Source: Microbacterium sp.
GTDB lineage: Bacteria > Actinomycetota > Actinomycetes > Actinomycetales > Microbacteriaceae
Direction of reading: 5' to 3'
Assembly: GCA_019510305.1 (NCBI GenBank)
Contig: JAEKKN010000032.1
Coordinates: 165,832 to 229,831, forward strand
Length of the DNA stretch: 64,000 nt
Of the stretch, positions 54,073-64,000 are shown one piece after another; position 1 is the stretch's first letter; each line of letters opens with the position of its first letter. Position numbers and translations under genes: made by a program. Under the pieces are notes generated by a model that saw nothing but the letters and a program-made list of their open reading frames with translations, was not told where the DNA came from and ran no database searches.

Positions 54073-56658
54073 GTGCGTTCGTTGTCTGAGACCTTCTCCA
54101 CTGCTCCCGCCGAAGAAGAGGCACCCTCGGCGCACGCCATTCAGGCCAAGTGGCAGAAGTACTGGGCCGACAACGAGACCTTCGTCACCGGCGGCCAGGA
54201 CGACAAGCGCCCGCGGCGCTACGTGCTCGCGATGTTCCCGTACCCTTCCGGCGACCTGCACATGGGGCACGCCGAGAACTACCTGTACTCCGACATCGTG
54301 GCGCGCTTCTGGCGCCACCGCGGACACAACGTCCTGAACCCGATCGGGTGGGACTCGTTCGGCCTGCCGGCCGAGAACGCGGCCATCCGCCGTGGTGCTG
54401 ACCCGCGTGAGTGGACCTACCAGAACATCGATCAGCAGAAGGCGGGCTTCCGCGCCTACGGTGTCTCGTTCGACTGGACGCGGGTTCTGCACACCTCCGA
54501 CCCCGAGTACTACCGCTGGAACCAGTGGCTGTTCCTCAAGCTCTACGAGCGCGGTCTGGCGTACCGCAAGAAGAGCCCGGTGAACTGGTGCCCCAACGAC
54601 CAGACCGTGCTCGCGAACGAGCAGGTCGTCGACGGGCGCTGCGAGCGCTGCGGTGCAGAGGTCATCAAGAAGAAGCTGACCCAGTGGTACTTCCGCATCA
54701 CCGACTACGCCGACCGTCTGCTCGACGACCTGAACCAGCTCGAGGGCTTCTGGCCGTCGAAGGTGCTGCAGATGCAGCGCAACTGGATCGGCCGCTCCAT
54801 CGGCGCCGACGTCGACTTCCGCATCGAGGGTCGCGACGAGCCCGTCACGGTCTTCTCGACCCGCCCCGACACGCTGCACGGCGCGACCTTCTTCGTGGTC
54901 GCCCCTGACGGCGAGCTCGCAGCCGAACTGGCCGCCGAAGCGCCCGTCGAGGTGCGCGAGCGCTTCCAGTCGTACCTGGCCGACGTGCAGAAGACGACCG
55001 ACATCGACCGCCAGGCCACCGACCGCCCGAAGACCGGCGTGTTCCTCGAGCGTTACGCGATCAACCCCGTCAACGGCGAGAAGCTGCCGATCTGGGCCGC
55101 CGACTACGTGCTGGCCGACTACGGTCACGGCGCGGTCATGGCCGTCCCCGCGCACGACCAGCGTGACCTCGACTTCGCCCGGGCGTTCGACCTGCCGGTC
55201 AAGGTCGTCGTCGACACGACGGCGCCGATCACCGGCGCCATGCCGGTGATCGAGGTCGACGACGAGGGCGTGCCGATCGACACCGGCGCTGCGCTGGACG
55301 AGCAGAACCCGGCGTCCACGGGCATCGCGCTGACCGGTGAGGGCCGGATGATCAACTCCGGGCCGCTGAACGGCCTGTCGAAGCGCAACGCGATCGCCCG
55401 CGCGATCGAGCAGCTCGAGGCATCCGGCACCGGCCGTGCGGCGAAGAACTACCGCCTCCGCGACTGGCTGATCTCCCGCCAGCGCTTCTGGGGCACCCCG
55501 ATCCCGATGCTGCACACCGACGACGGCCGGATCATCCCCGTGCCGGAGGACCAGCTTCCGGTGAAGCTGCCCAGCATCGAGGGTCTCGACCTGTCGCCCA
55601 AGGGCGCATCGCCCCTGGGTGCGGCCGAGGGCTGGGTGCGCACGGTCGACCCCGAGACCGGTGACCCTGTGCTGCGCGACCCCGACACCATGGACACGTT
55701 CGTCGACAGCTCGTGGTACTTCCTGCGCTTCCTGTCTCCGACCAGCGACGCCGTCGCGTTCGACCCTAAGGAAGCGGCGCGCTGGGCGCCCGTCGACTCG
55801 TACATCGGCGGCGTCGAGCACGCGATCCTGCACCTGCTGTACGCCCGGTTCATCACCAAGGTCCTGTTCGACATGGGGCTGATCGACTTCACCGAGCCGT
55901 TCTCCAACCTCATCAACCAGGGCATGGTCATCCTCAACGGCACGAAGATGTCGAAGAGCAAGGGCAACCTGGTGCTGTTCCAGGAGGAGCTCGACGCGCA
56001 TGGCGCCGACGCGCTGCGCGTGGGGCTCGCCTTCGCCGGTCCCGTGGAAGACGACAAGGACTGGGCCGACGTCTCGACCACCGGTGCCCAGAAGTTCCTG
56101 GCGCGCGCGATGCGCATCGCCGGCGAGGTGTCGAGCCCCGTCGACGTCGTCTTCGACGGCGGAGACGCGGCGCTGCGTCGCGCGACGCACAAACTGCTGT
56201 CCGAGGCGCCGGCGCTGGTCGAGCAGACCAAGTTCAACGTGCTGGTCGCCCGCCTGATGGAACTCGTGAACATCACACGCAAGACGATCGACGGATCGGC
56301 CGGCTCGGCGGACCCCGCCGTGCGTGAGGCTGCCGAGACGATCGCCGTGATGCTCGACCTCATCGCCCCGCACACCGCGGAGGAGATGTGGGAGATCCTC
56401 GGACACGAGCCGTCTGTGGGCCTCGTGACGTGGCGATCGGCCGATCCGGCACTCCTCGTCGAAGACAAGATCACCGCCGTCGTGCAGGTGGGCGGCAAGG
56501 TCCGCGCGCAGCTCGAGGTGCCGGCGCGCATCGGCGAGGCTGAGCTCGAGGCTCTCGCCCGCGCCGACGAGCGCGTGATCCGCTCGATCGGCGACAAGGA
56601 GATCGTCAAGGTCGTGGTCCGAGCGCCGAAGATCGTCAGTTTCGTCGTCAAGGGCTAG
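54073..56658 (+). CDS. leuS: Leucyl-tRNA synthetase
   Basis: Class Ia synthetase charging tRNA-Leu. The 861-residue protein has HMGH at 63-66, KMSKS at 625-629, the zinc-region [22 protein letters not shown] (about residues 177-198), the editing domain with TRPDT, and a C-terminal domain. Candidate starts are TTG 54067, GTG 54073 and TTG 54082; GTG 54073 is used, but no ribosome site decides. The leucyl identity rests on the [16 protein letters not shown] region. It is the third branched-chain synthetase in the window. Confidence 0.96.
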   Translation: MRSLSETFSTAPAEEEAPSAHAIQAKWQKYWADNETFVTGGQDDKRPRRYVLAMFPYPSGDLHMGHAENYLYSDIVARFWRHRGHNVLNPIGWDSFGLPAENAAIRRGADPREWTYQNIDQQKAGFRAYGVSFDWTRVLHTSDPEYYRWNQWLFLKLYERGLAYRKKSPVNWCPNDQTVLANEQVVDGRCERCGAEVIKKKLTQWYFRITDYADRLLDDLNQLEGFWPSKVLQMQRNWIGRSIGADVDFRIEGRDEPVTVFSTRPDTLHGATFFVVAPDGELAAELAAEAPVEVRERFQSYLADVQKTTDIDRQATDRPKTGVFLERYAINPVNGEKLPIWAADYVLADYGHGAVMAVPAHDQRDLDFARAFDLPVKVVVDTTAPITGAMPVIEVDDEGVPIDTGAALDEQNPASTGIALTGEGRMINSGPLNGLSKRNAIARAIEQLEASGTGRAAKNYRLRDWLISRQRFWGTPIPMLHTDDGRIIPVPEDQLPVKLPSIEGLDLSPKGASPLGAAEGWVRTVDPETGDPVLRDPDTMDTFVDSSWYFLRFLSPTSDAVAFDPKEAARWAPVDSYIGGVEHAILHLLYARFITKVLFDMGLIDFTEPFSNLINQGMVILNGTKMSKSKGNLVLFQEELDAHGADALRVGLAFAGPVEDDKDWADVSTTGAQKFLARAMRIAGEVSSPVDVVFDGGDAALRRATHKLLSEAPALVEQTKFNVLVARLMELVNITRKTIDGSAGSADPAVREAAETIAVMLDLIAPHTAEEMWEILGHEPSVGLVTWRSADPALLVEDKITAVVQVGGKVRAQLEVPARIGEAELEALARADERVIRSIGDKEIVKVVVRAPKIVSFVVKG

Positions 56659-56750
56659 TCCTTCTGCACGGAACCGGCACTTCTCCGAGTTCTCCACGGG
56701 ACGCGGATCTGAGGCTCCCAGAGACCGCGGCCCGCGCTTAACGTGGGCGG

Positions 56751-57341
56751 ATGCCCGACTCGCAGCCGCCGCTCGCGCCGCCACGCAAGCTGCGGCTGAG
56801 CGTCGGCGCCGCGGTCGTGCTCGGCCTTGTCGTGCTCTCCGCCGCGGTCGGTCTCGGGATCATGCGGGGCCAGGCCGCGCCCACCGAGACGGTACCGCTG
56901 GCCGAGTCGACGGCGACTGCCACAGGAGAGCTGTACGTCCACATCCTCGGTGCCGTGCATGCACCGGGCCTCTACGTGCTCGAGCTCGACGCCAGGCTCG
57001 TCGACGCGGTGGCCGCGGCCGGCGGCACCACCGACGACGCAGACCTCACCGGCGTCAATCTGGCGCGGACTCTCACCGACGGCGAGCAGATCATCGTTCC
57101 GACGAGCGGGGCCGGCCAGGCGGGAGCACCCGTGGAGTCTCCCGGGGATACCCGGATCGACCTCAACACGGCGGATCAGGCGGCGCTCGAGACTCTTCCG
57201 CGCATCGGGCCTGCCTTGGCCGAGCGGATCATCGCCTGGCGAGACGAGAACGGCCGGTTCGCCTCGGTCGACGATCTGCTGGCCGTACCGGGGATCGGCG
57301 AGAAGATGCTCGAAGGCATCCGCGACGGAGTGCGGGTATGA
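56751..57341 (+). CDS. comEA: ComEA-like DNA-binding protein
   Basis: Membrane-anchored receptor for DNA in natural competence. The 196-residue protein has one N-terminal transmembrane helix (about 19-38), a SLBB domain (ELYVHILGAVHAPGLYVL) and a C-terminal helix-hairpin-helix pair (RIDLNTADQAALETLPRIG and VDDLLAVPGIGEKMLEG). TAACGT ends exactly 6 nt before the ATG (leaderless pattern). The stop overlaps comEC by 4 nt. Whether the strain is competent is not shown. Confidence 0.92.
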   Translation: MPDSQPPLAPPRKLRLSVGAAVVLGLVVLSAAVGLGIMRGQAAPTETVPLAESTATATGELYVHILGAVHAPGLYVLELDARLVDAVAAAGGTTDDADLTGVNLARTLTDGEQIIVPTSGAGQAGAPVESPGDTRIDLNTADQAALETLPRIGPALAERIIAWRDENGRFASVDDLLAVPGIGEKMLEGIRDGVRV

Positions 57342-59623
57342 GGCGCGACCTGCGCCTGCTTCCGCTGGCCGGTGCCGTATGGGCGGCGGCGCTGCTGTGC
57401 GTGTTCGTCCCCGCAGCCGCCGTCTGGGCCGTCGGCGCGGGCATCGTCGCCGCGATCACGGCTCTGGCGGTCTGGCGCCGCCGAGGCGCTCTCGTCGTCG
57501 TCATCCTCGCCTCTGGCGCCGCCGTGGCGCTGTCGGCGGCGCTCGCGCTGCCGGGGCGCGCCGAGGCGACGGCATGGGGCGGGCGGATCGTCGAGGCGAC
57601 GGCCGAGATCACATCGTCCGCGTCGATCGGTCAGGACGGGCGGTTGTGGTTCGACGCACGGCTCACCGGCATCGGGTCGCCCGGCAGCGTTGCTCATGCC
57701 GCTGCCCCCATCCGCGTCGGCGTCGACCTCGGCGAGGGCTTCGACATGGGCGCGGGCATCAGGGTCACGGGACAGGCTGCGCAGACGGATGCCGGGGAAC
57801 GATCGGCGATCGTGGTGTTCGCGAGCGCAGCCGAGGTCGAGCGGACGGCGAGCGGCGTGTTCGCTCTCGCGGCGGAGCTGAAGGGCGACTTCGTGTCGCG
57901 ATCGACGGCCCTTCCCGAACCGGGAGCGGGACTGCTGCCCGGTCTGGCGGTCGGTGACACGCGAGCCGTGACCGCAGACCTGAACGATGACATGCGTGCG
58001 AGCGGTCTGAGTCATCTCACTGCGGTCTCCGGCGCCAACTGCGCGATCGTCGTCGGTGCGATGTTCGGGTTGGTGGCTCTGTGCGGCGGCGGCCGACGCC
58101 TGCGCGTGGCGATCGCGGTCGCGGCTCTTGCCGGCTTCGTCGTGCTCGTGACGCCGGAGCCGAGCGTGATCAGAGCGGCGGTGATGGCGGGCGTGGCGAT
58201 GCTGTCGGTGCTGCTCGGGAGGCCGAGCGCCGGCGCGGGGATGCTCGCACTGTGCGCCGCCGGCATCCTGATCGTCGATCCCTGGCTCTCATCGACGCCC
58301 GGATTCGCGCTGTCTGTCGTCGCGTCGGGAGCGCTCATCCTGCTCGCCCCGCCGCTCGCCCACGGCATGGAGCGGTGGATGCCGCGGCTGGTCGCCCTCG
58401 CGGTCGCTGTGCCGCTCGCGGCGCAGCTGGCATGCGGGCCGATCATCGCCCTGTTCGCCGAACAGCAGTCGCTGGTCGGCGTCGCAGCGAACATGATCGC
58501 CGACCCCGCGGCGCCGATCGCGACCGTGATCGGACTGCTCGCGTGCCTGGCCGCGCCCATCCCGCCGCTCGCCGATCTGCTCGCGGCATCGGCATGGCTT
58601 CCCGCCGCCTGGATCGCGACCACGGCGACGGTGAGCGCCGAGCTTCCCTTGGCCGAGCTGTCCCTGATCCCGGGGATCGGCAGCGCCCTGCTCGTCGCAG
58701 CGGTCAGCGCGGCGTTCGCCGTGGTGCTGATCAGGCCGGGCGGCGGCGAGGTGCTGATCACGCCCCTGCGGTGGGTACGCGGAGCGTCGGCTGCGGTGCT
58801 CGTCGTGGTGTTCTCCCTCGGAACATCGCACGTGCTGCTCGCCGGTCCGCTCGCGACCGCGACGAGCCCGGACGGGTGGTCCATCGCCGCATGCGACGTC
58901 GGGCAGGGCGATGCGCTGGTTGTGCGATCAGAGGGAGAAGTCGCTCTTGTCGACACCGGTCCGGAGCCTGGCCCGCTCGAGGACTGTCTCCGTGCGCTCG
59001 GCATCGATCGCGTCGACCTGCTCGTGCTGACCCACTTCGACCTCGATCACGTCGGCGGCGTCGACGCGGTGCAGGGACGCGTCGGTCAGGTGCTGCACGG
59101 TCCGCCCGGCGAGGAGCAGGACGAGCAGATGCTGGCGCGTCTCGTCGCCGGAGGAGCGGAGCCGGTCGACGCCTTCGCGGGGCTTTCCGGGACTCTGGGC
59201 GGAGCCTCATGGAAGGTGCTCTGGCCCCAGCGAGGTTCGGCGATCTTCCCGCCGGGGAACGACTCGAGCGTCGTCATGCTCTTCGAGGACGGCGGAGTGC
59301 CGAAGTCCCTGTATCTCGGTGATCTGTCGGCGCAAGCGCAACGGATGCTGTTGCGCACCGCCCATCTCGGCAGCGGGTTCGCCGTCGTCAAGGTCGCGCA
59401 CCACGGGAGCGCCGATCAGGACCCGGGACTGTACGAGACTCTCCGTCCGTCCGTCGCAGTGATCAGCGTCGGCGAAGGCAACGACTACGGCCATCCCCGC
59501 GAGGAGATTCTCGCCGTGCTCGACGCGCTGGGCGCTCACGTGCTGCGCACGGATCAGCAGGGGCGCGTGCTCCTCGGGATGGAGGGCGGAGAGCTCGAAG
59601 TGTGGACGGATAGGGGAGGATGA
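57338..59623 (+). CDS. comEC: ComEC/Rec2 DNA-uptake channel
   Basis: Inner-membrane channel for single-stranded DNA. The 761-residue protein has N-terminal helices and an OB-type region, the competence domain with about eight helices (GLSHLTAVSGANCAIVVG near residue 222), and a C-terminal metallo-beta-lactamase domain with HFDLDHVGG and VKVAHHGSADQD. All expected domains are intact. It overlaps comEA, so both are made together. Confidence 0.94.
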   Translation: MRRDLRLLPLAGAVWAAALLCVFVPAAAVWAVGAGIVAAITALAVWRRRGALVVVILASGAAVALSAALALPGRAEATAWGGRIVEATAEITSSASIGQDGRLWFDARLTGIGSPGSVAHAAAPIRVGVDLGEGFDMGAGIRVTGQAAQTDAGERSAIVVFASAAEVERTASGVFALAAELKGDFVSRSTALPEPGAGLLPGLAVGDTRAVTADLNDDMRASGLSHLTAVSGANCAIVVGAMFGLVALCGGGRRLRVAIAVAALAGFVVLVTPEPSVIRAAVMAGVAMLSVLLGRPSAGAGMLALCAAGILIVDPWLSSTPGFALSVVASGALILLAPPLAHGMERWMPRLVALAVAVPLAAQLACGPIIALFAEQQSLVGVAANMIADPAAPIATVIGLLACLAAPIPPLADLLAASAWLPAAWIATTATVSAELPLAELSLIPGIGSALLVAAVSAAFAVVLIRPGGGEVLITPLRWVRGASAAVLVVVFSLGTSHVLLAGPLATATSPDGWSIAACDVGQGDALVVRSEGEVALVDTGPEPGPLEDCLRALGIDRVDLLVLTHFDLDHVGGVDAVQGRVGQVLHGPPGEEQDEQMLARLVAGGAEPVDAFAGLSGTLGGASWKVLWPQRGSAIFPPGNDSSVVMLFEDGGVPKSLYLGDLSAQAQRMLLRTAHLGSGFAVVKVAHHGSADQDPGLYETLRPSVAVISVGEGNDYGHPREEILAVLDALGAHVLRTDQQGRVLLGMEGGELEVWTDRGG

Positions 59624-59749
59624 CCCGCTCGAGCGGAGATGTCCTTCTGCTTCGGATCGTTCGGAGGCCGTTCGCGTGAGACACGTCTTCGCCTATCCCA
59701 AGGACGTGTCATTCGGTTCCGTCGGTCTCCGCACGTGGAGAATGGTCCG

Positions 59750-60153
59750 ATGTACGAGCTCTTCGGGATCGCGGCGCTGCTGTCGGCGATCGCAGTCTCC
59801 GTGGCGATCGCCATCGGACGATGGCTCCCGCCGAGAGTCGTGCCCGAGTACTGGATCAGTCTTGTGACATGGGCGCGCAACTGCTGGTGTCCATGGTGGC
59901 CGTCTTCTGGATCGGGTTCTTGGGCATTTCGACGCCGCACTGTGCGCCGAACTGTGAGTGGGATCTTCTCGGTCTGAACTTCCGCGGGTTCATGATCGCC
60001 GCCGGGCTCATCCAGGTCATCAGCATGGTTCTCATCGTGCTGATGCGACGACGACGGCAGGTGCGGTTGGTGCCGGTCTTCGGCATCGCTCTCACCCTGA
60101 TCCTGTGTGCACTCTCAGCGGTCATCGCTTACAAGGCGATGTTGTTCTTCTGA
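59750..60153 (+). pseudogene. Small membrane protein split by a frameshift
   Basis: The ATG at 59750, with GAGAAT exactly 6 nt upstream, opens a frame with one helix (FGIAALLSAIAVSVAIAIG) and natural-looking sequence to about 59870, then turns into Cys/Trp/Arg-rich text that stops at 59977. From about 59870 the frame shifted by one base reads a natural continuation with three more helices (LLVSMVAVFWIGFLGI, MIAAGLIQVISMVLIVLM, VFGIALTLILCALSAVIAY) to 60153. Together they make a ~134-residue, four-helix protein. A sequencing error, a real mutation, or two separate genes (the second from ATG 59821 or 59869) remain possible. Confidence 0.55.
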
Positions 60154-60243
60154 ACGCCGCCGCTCAGTCCGGGAGCCTGCGGCGGTCCATCGGAGACAGC
60201 CCGCTCGGGTGAGTCTGTCGGCGGCCCCCGGTAGGCTGAGATC

Positions 60244-61287
60244 ATGGCAGCTTCGCGTACTCCGGCACGAGGAACCGCGAAGGCGGCGAAGATCCCGCAG
60301 GTGTCATGGCGTGATCCGCGCCCGGCATCCGTCGTCCTGGTCTTCGGGCCCGAAGAGGTCTGCGCCGAGCGCGCGATCGCCGGGGTCCGCGACTATCTGC
60401 GCGCCGAAGACCCGGCGCTCGAAGTCAGCGACGTCCGTGCCGACGACTACGCCCCCGGCACCCTGCTGTCGATGACGTCTCCGTCGCTGTTCGGCGAGCC
60501 CCGTCTGGTGCGGGTCTCGGGCGTCGAGAAATGCTCCGACGCCTTCCTGCAGGAGGCGGTCTCCTATCTCGACCACCCGCAGGAAGGGGCGACGGTGGTG
60601 CTGCGGCACACCGGAGCCAGCGTCCGCGGCAAGAAGCTCCTCGACGCGCTGCGAGCCGGAACAGGCGCCGGCATCGAGATCGCGGTGCCGGCCATCAAGC
60701 GCGACAGTGACCGTGCCGACTTCGCTGCGGGGGAGTTCAAGGCGGCCAAGAAGCGCATCGCGCCGCAGGCGCTCCGGGCACTCGTCTCAGCTTTCGCCGA
60801 TGATCTCACCGAACTCGCCGCCGCGTGCCAGCAGCTCATCGGTGACGTCGAGGGCGACGTCACCGAAGAGGTCGTCACCAAGTACTACGGCGGCCGGGTG
60901 GAAGTCTCGGCGTTCGTCGTCGCCGACACCGCCATCGCCGGCAGATACGGTGAGGCGCTCATCGCCCTCCGCCACGCCCTTTCCTCCGGAGCCGACCCGG
61001 TTCCCATGGTCGCGGCTTTCGCCATGAAACTGCGCACGATGGCCCGCGTCGCCGGCAACCGGGAGCCCAGCCGCCAGCTCGCGCAGCGCCTCGGCATGAA
61101 GGACTGGCAGGTCGACCGCGCCCGCCGCGATCTGGCGGGCTGGAACGAGCGCTCTCTGGGCATGGCGATCCAGGCCACGGCCAGAGCGGATGCCGAGGTG
61201 AAGGGCGCCGCACGCGACCCGATCTTCGCGCTGGAGCGCATGGTGACCGTGATCGCGACACGTCAGCCGTTCGGAGAAGACGCATGA
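60244..61287 (+). CDS. holA: DNA polymerase III subunit delta
   Basis: Clamp-loader subunit that opens the beta clamp. The 347-residue protein has the delta architecture: degenerate AAA domain (VVLVFGPEEVCAERAIAGVR; LLSMTSPSLFGEPRLVRV; VVLRHTG) and a C-terminal helical collar domain (LAQRLGMKDWQVDRARRDL). Basic, disordered first 20 residues. TAGGCT ends exactly 6 nt before the ATG. Stop overlaps the phosphatase gene by 4 nt. Confidence 0.94.
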   Translation: MAASRTPARGTAKAAKIPQVSWRDPRPASVVLVFGPEEVCAERAIAGVRDYLRAEDPALEVSDVRADDYAPGTLLSMTSPSLFGEPRLVRVSGVEKCSDAFLQEAVSYLDHPQEGATVVLRHTGASVRGKKLLDALRAGTGAGIEIAVPAIKRDSDRADFAAGEFKAAKKRIAPQALRALVSAFADDLTELAAACQQLIGDVEGDVTEEVVTKYYGGRVEVSAFVVADTAIAGRYGEALIALRHALSSGADPVPMVAAFAMKLRTMARVAGNREPSRQLAQRLGMKDWQVDRARRDLAGWNERSLGMAIQATARADAEVKGAARDPIFALERMVTVIATRQPFGEDA

Positions 61288-61955
61288 GACTTCTGCTCGT
61301 CCGCCACGGACAGACGCCCAGCAACGTCGTCGGCGCGCTCGACACGGGCAGACCCGGCCCCGGCCTCACGGCGCTCGGACAGTCCCAGGCCGAGGCGATC
61401 CCTGGTGCCCTCGCCGACCAGGCAGTCGACGCGATCTACGCCTCCCCGCTGATCCGCACGCAGCTCACAGCGGCACCGCTCGCAGGCGCCCGTGGTCTCG
61501 ACATCGAGGTCCTCGAAGGGCTCGAGGAGATCGTGGCGGGGCGCTGGGAGATGCACAACGACATGGAGGCGGTGCGCGCCTACATGGAGACGGCGAGTCG
61601 CTGGGCGGTCGGTGACCTCGACGCCGTGATCGATGGAGGCGAATCCGGTCACGAGTTCTTCGACCGCTACGACAACGCGATCGCGAAGGTCGCGGCGGCG
61701 AATCCTGCAGCGACAGCCGTCGTCGTCAGCCACGGCGCGGCTATCCGCGTGTGGGCCGCCGCGCGCATCGCCGGCGTCGACCTGTCCGAGGCGGCGAAGT
61801 GGCGCATCTACAACACCGGGATGTGCGAGCTCGACGGAGACCCGCAGAACGGCTGGCAGCTCGTGCGCTGGGTCCGGGAACCGCTCGGCGGCGTCGAGCT
61901 CGAAGACGCACGCGCCCTCGATGTCGATCCACCGGCGCTGCGCCCCGCTCGCTGA
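61284..61955 (+). CDS. Histidine phosphatase (phosphoglycerate mutase-like)
   Basis: Branch-2 histidine phosphatase superfamily member, 223 residues. The catalytic RHG motif is LLVRHGQTPSN near residue 5, a second His is in VVVSHGAAIRV near 150. A phosphatase rather than mutase is likely from the length. In mycobacteria a similar protein, glucosyl-3-phosphoglycerate phosphatase GpgP, lies near rsfS; that identity is only a possibility here. It is coupled to holA. Confidence 0.85.
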   Translation: MRLLLVRHGQTPSNVVGALDTGRPGPGLTALGQSQAEAIPGALADQAVDAIYASPLIRTQLTAAPLAGARGLDIEVLEGLEEIVAGRWEMHNDMEAVRAYMETASRWAVGDLDAVIDGGESGHEFFDRYDNAIAKVAAANPAATAVVVSHGAAIRVWAAARIAGVDLSEAAKWRIYNTGMCELDGDPQNGWQLVRWVREPLGGVELEDARALDVDPPALRPAR

Positions 61956-62045
61956 CAACTGCTCTTCGCCCTGCTCGCTGGCTCGTCCGCAGCATCCGTG
62001 ACCTATAAGGCGGCCCGCCCGCGGCACCCGTCGTGCTTTCAACCG

Positions 62046-62130
62046 GTCCCGTCCGCAGGCGCAGATTCCGTCTGCATGCCGAAAACACGGATCTCGGCGT
62101 GCAGACGGGATCTCACCCTGCAGGCGGGAC
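62046..62130. repeat. Long two-block hairpin (possible palindromic element or structured RNA)
   Basis: The outer block GTCCCGTCCGCAGG (62046-62059) pairs with 62117-62130 (13 of 14 pairs, one G-T). The inner block 62065-62082 pairs with 62094-62111 at all 18 positions (two G-T). An 11-nt loop and small symmetric 5-nt internal loops complete an ~85-nt structure. It lies in the 230-bp gap after the phosphatase gene, just beyond the rpsT terminator. Much longer than a normal terminator. Confidence 0.7.
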
Positions 62131-62139
62131 GGACAACGA

Positions 62140-62169
62140 AAAAGCCCGCCTCGGAGGAGGCGGGCTTTT
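62140..62169 (-). terminator. Intrinsic terminator of rpsT
   Basis: On the minus strand: AAAAGCCCGCCT, 6-nt loop, AGGCGGGCTTTT followed by TCGTT, 17 nt beyond the rpsT stop. A 12-bp perfect stem with a T-run makes it a strong terminator. Confidence 0.9.
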
Positions 62170-62186
62170 CATGAAGCGACGGCAGC

Positions 62187-62447
62187 TCAGAGAGCGGCGA
62201 CCTGCTTGGCGATGGCCGACTTGCGGTTCGCTGCCTGGTTCTGGTGGATGACACCCTTGCTGACGGCCTTGTCGAGCTTGCGGGCCGCAGTCTTCAGCGC
62301 TGCCTCAGCAGCAGCCTTGTCTCCAGTGGCGACGGCGGCGCGGGCGGCGCGGACGTGCGTCTTCAGCTCGCTCTTCACGGCCTTGTTGCGCTCGTGAGCC
62401 TTCTCGTTGGTCTTGTTGCGCTTGATCTGCGACTTGATGTTTGCCAC
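62187..62447 (-). CDS. rpsT: 30S ribosomal protein S20
   Basis: Primary small-subunit protein binding 16S rRNA. The 86-residue basic helical protein starts with [16 protein letters not shown] and ends [12 protein letters not shown]. The start codon is GTG at 62447, fixed by the conserved second residue (Ala). The only ribosome site is a weak AAAG; in E. coli rpsT also has a non-ATG start used for autoregulation. It is monocistronic, with its own terminator, divergent from the GH1 gene over 224 bp in which no gene is seen. Confidence 0.97.
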   Translation of the reverse strand: MANIKSQIKRNKTNEKAHERNKAVKSELKTHVRAARAAVATGDKAAAEAALKTAARKLDKAVSKGVIHQNQAANRKSAIAKQVAAL

Positions 62448-62671
62448 GTGTGGACGCTTTCTGTACAGGAGTTGTTTCGGAATGCCGGCTGGAGAAGAGG
62501 GCTCCTGCACGACGGTCGTGAGGGAAGAACCCACACGCAAGCCAAGAACCAAGCTTACCAGCATCCGTCCCGATCTCCCTAAATGGGGGCTGATCGCGAA
62601 ACTCGGTCGCGCAGAACGTGGAACCGGGTGCAGAATCATCCCTAACCCGACATCGACGTCAAGGAACGTGC

Positions 62672-64000
62672 ATGACACTCGCCCTCCCGCCCGGATTCCG
62701 TTTCTCGGCCGCCACATCCGCATTCCAGATCGAAGGATCCCGAGACGCAGACGGGAGAGGACGCTCCATCTGGGACGACTTCCTCGAGGCTCCTGGTGCG
62801 ATCGTCGACGGCTCCACGGCCGACCCCGCGTGCGACAGCTACCGGCATCCGGAGTCCGACGTCGCCTTGGCCGCAGGGCTCGGGCTCGACCGCTACCGAT
62901 TCTCGATCCAGTGGGCGCGAATCCAGCCCGAGGGGAGAGGCCGGGGCAACCTCGTGGCGCTCGATCACTACTCCCGCGTGGTCGATCTGCTTCTCGACGC
63001 CGGGGTGACGCCCTTCCCGACCCTGTACCACTGGGAGATGCCCGTCGCCGTCGAAGCCGACGGGGGTTGGCTGAACCGCGACACCGCGGCGCGATTCGCC
63101 GAGTACGCGGCTCTCGTCGTCGAGCGCCTGGGCGACCGCGTCTCGCACTGGTACACGTTGAACGAGCCGGCCATGACGACCCTGCAGGGCTACGCGACGG
63201 AAGCTCTCGCTCCCGGCAGGCAGCTGCTCTTCGGCGCACTGCCGACCGTGCACCATCAACTGCTCGCACATGCTGCCGCGTTCGAAGCGCTGAGGGCCGG
63301 CGGAGCGCAGCAGATCGGTCTCGTGAACAACCACACCTGGGTGCTGCCTCTGCACGACACCGACGCAGACCGCGCAGCCGCGCACATGTACGACATGATC
63401 CACAACCGCGTCTTCAGCGAGCCGCTGCTCGACGGCGTGTACCCCGACCTCGAGAGCCTGGGGCTGCCGCCGATGCCCGTACAGGCCGATGACATGGCGC
63501 GCATCCGGGCATCGTTCGACTTCTACGGCATCAACTTCTACAACCCGACGACCGTGACCTCCGCGGCCCCCGACAGTCCGATCCCGTTCGGCATCGTGCC
63601 CACGCCGGGGGTGCCGGTCACCGGCTTCGGTGCGGAATGGCCGATCATGCCGAGCGCTCTGCGCGATCTGCTCGTCGATCTGAAGAGGAGGCATCCGCAG
63701 CTGCCCCCCGTGATCATCGGCGAGAACGGCGCATCGTTCCCCGAGTCGGTGACCGCCGGCCGTGTCGATGACCAGAACCGCATCGACTACCTCACCGGCC
63801 ATCTGGCCGCCGTGGCCGAGGCGATCGATGCGGGCGTCGATGTCGAGGAGTACACGGTGTGGTCGCTGCTCGACAACTGGGAATGGGCCGACGGGTACAC
63901 CCAGCGGTTCGGGCTGGTGCATGTCGACTTCGAGACGGGCGAGCGAACGCCCAAGGCCTCTTACGACTGGTACCGCGATCTGATCGCCCGGCACCGCGAG
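62672..64000 (+). CDS. Glycoside hydrolase family 1 beta-glucosidase, 3' end cut by window
   Basis: Retaining beta-glycosidase, cytoplasmic (no signal peptide), 443 residues visible and still open at the window end; the family is about 450-480 long, so little is missing. The acid/base Glu165 is in TLNEPAMT and the nucleophile Glu351 in IIGENGAS. The N-terminus [14 protein letters not shown] and the near-final [18 protein letters not shown] segments are diagnostic of GH1. An AAGGAACG site precedes ATG 62672. Beta-glucosidase is most likely; 6-phospho or beta-galactosidase activity cannot be excluded. Confidence 0.93.
   Translation, partial: MTLALPPGFRFSAATSAFQIEGSRDADGRGRSIWDDFLEAPGAIVDGSTADPACDSYRHPESDVALAAGLGLDRYRFSIQWARIQPEGRGRGNLVALDHYSRVVDLLLDAGVTPFPTLYHWEMPVAVEADGGWLNRDTAARFAEYAALVVERLGDRVSHWYTLNEPAMTTLQGYATEALAPGRQLLFGALPTVHHQLLAHAAAFEALRAGGAQQIGLVNNHTWVLPLHDTDADRAAAHMYDMIHNRVFSEPLLDGVYPDLESLGLPPMPVQADDMARIRASFDFYGINFYNPTTVTSAAPDSPIPFGIVPTPGVPVTGFGAEWPIMPSALRDLLVDLKRRHPQLPPVIIGENGASFPESVTAGRVDDQNRIDYLTGHLAAVAEAIDAGVDVEEYTVWSLLDNWEWADGYTQRFGLVHVDFETGERTPKASYDWYRDLIARHRE

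Overview
The window is high-GC, densely packed DNA with GTG/ATG starts, 4-nt stop/start overlaps and strongly G/C-ending codons. Gene families (DUF4233, DUF4031, DUF3349, short ProB, eukaryote-like IleRS, translational ileS T-box) and order point to an actinobacterium of the order Micrococcales, most likely Microbacterium or a close relative; this is inference from content, not a database match. Most of it is a chromosomal core block whose order (clpX, valS, folC, ndk, rne, rplU, rpmA, obgE, proB, proA, nadD, rsfS, then comEA, comEC, holA, rpsT) is shared with other Actinobacteria such as mycobacteria, interrupted by lineage-specific insertions.

Layout. 0-1.2 kb: a two-component pair, kinase cut by the window edge and response regulator broken by an internal deletion. 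1.3-9.7 kb: clpX, a NUDIX hydrolase, a LysR regulator coupled to the peptidase dcp, the divergent tdh-kbl threonine catabolic pair, and an ArsR-like regulator whose promoter is covered by a 14-bp tandem/palindromic operator. 9.4-12.3 kb: valS with a coupled small gene. 12.4-17.3 kb: a complete peptide/nickel-type ABC importer with fused ATPases. 17.3-19.1 kb: a pentapeptide-repeat-like protein and a DUF559 nuclease-like gene bracketed by imperfect direct repeats. 19.2-24.9 kb: T-box leader, ileS, folC, DUF4233, ndk. 24.9-36.5 kb: a VKOR-like protein, rne, rplU-rpmA, obgE-proB-proA, nadD, an acidic membrane protein, rsfS, an SDR. 36.5-54 kb: corA, tRNA-Ala, a three-gene Wadjet/Mks-like operon (jetABC without jetD), a pit phosphate-transport operon, oxidoreductases, membrane proteins, a GH3 enzyme, APP1-like phosphatase and DedA, pabB. 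54-62.4 kb: leuS, comEA-comEC, a frameshifted membrane gene, holA, a histidine phosphatase, a long intergenic hairpin and rpsT. The window ends inside a GH1 beta-glucosidase.

Themes. All three branched-chain aminoacyl-tRNA synthetases (valS, ileS, leuS) are here. Translation and ribosome factors dominate the core. A recurring architecture, a -10-like hexamer exactly 6 nt before the start codon, appears at about fourteen genes on both strands and suggests widespread leaderless mRNAs. Two start sites were chosen on this basis. The most system-like novelty is the jetABC condensin operon lacking its nuclease; other items worth checking are the ArsR-like operator array, the long hairpin before rpsT, the repeat-flanked DUF559 gene and a repeat element read through in the N-terminus of IleRS.
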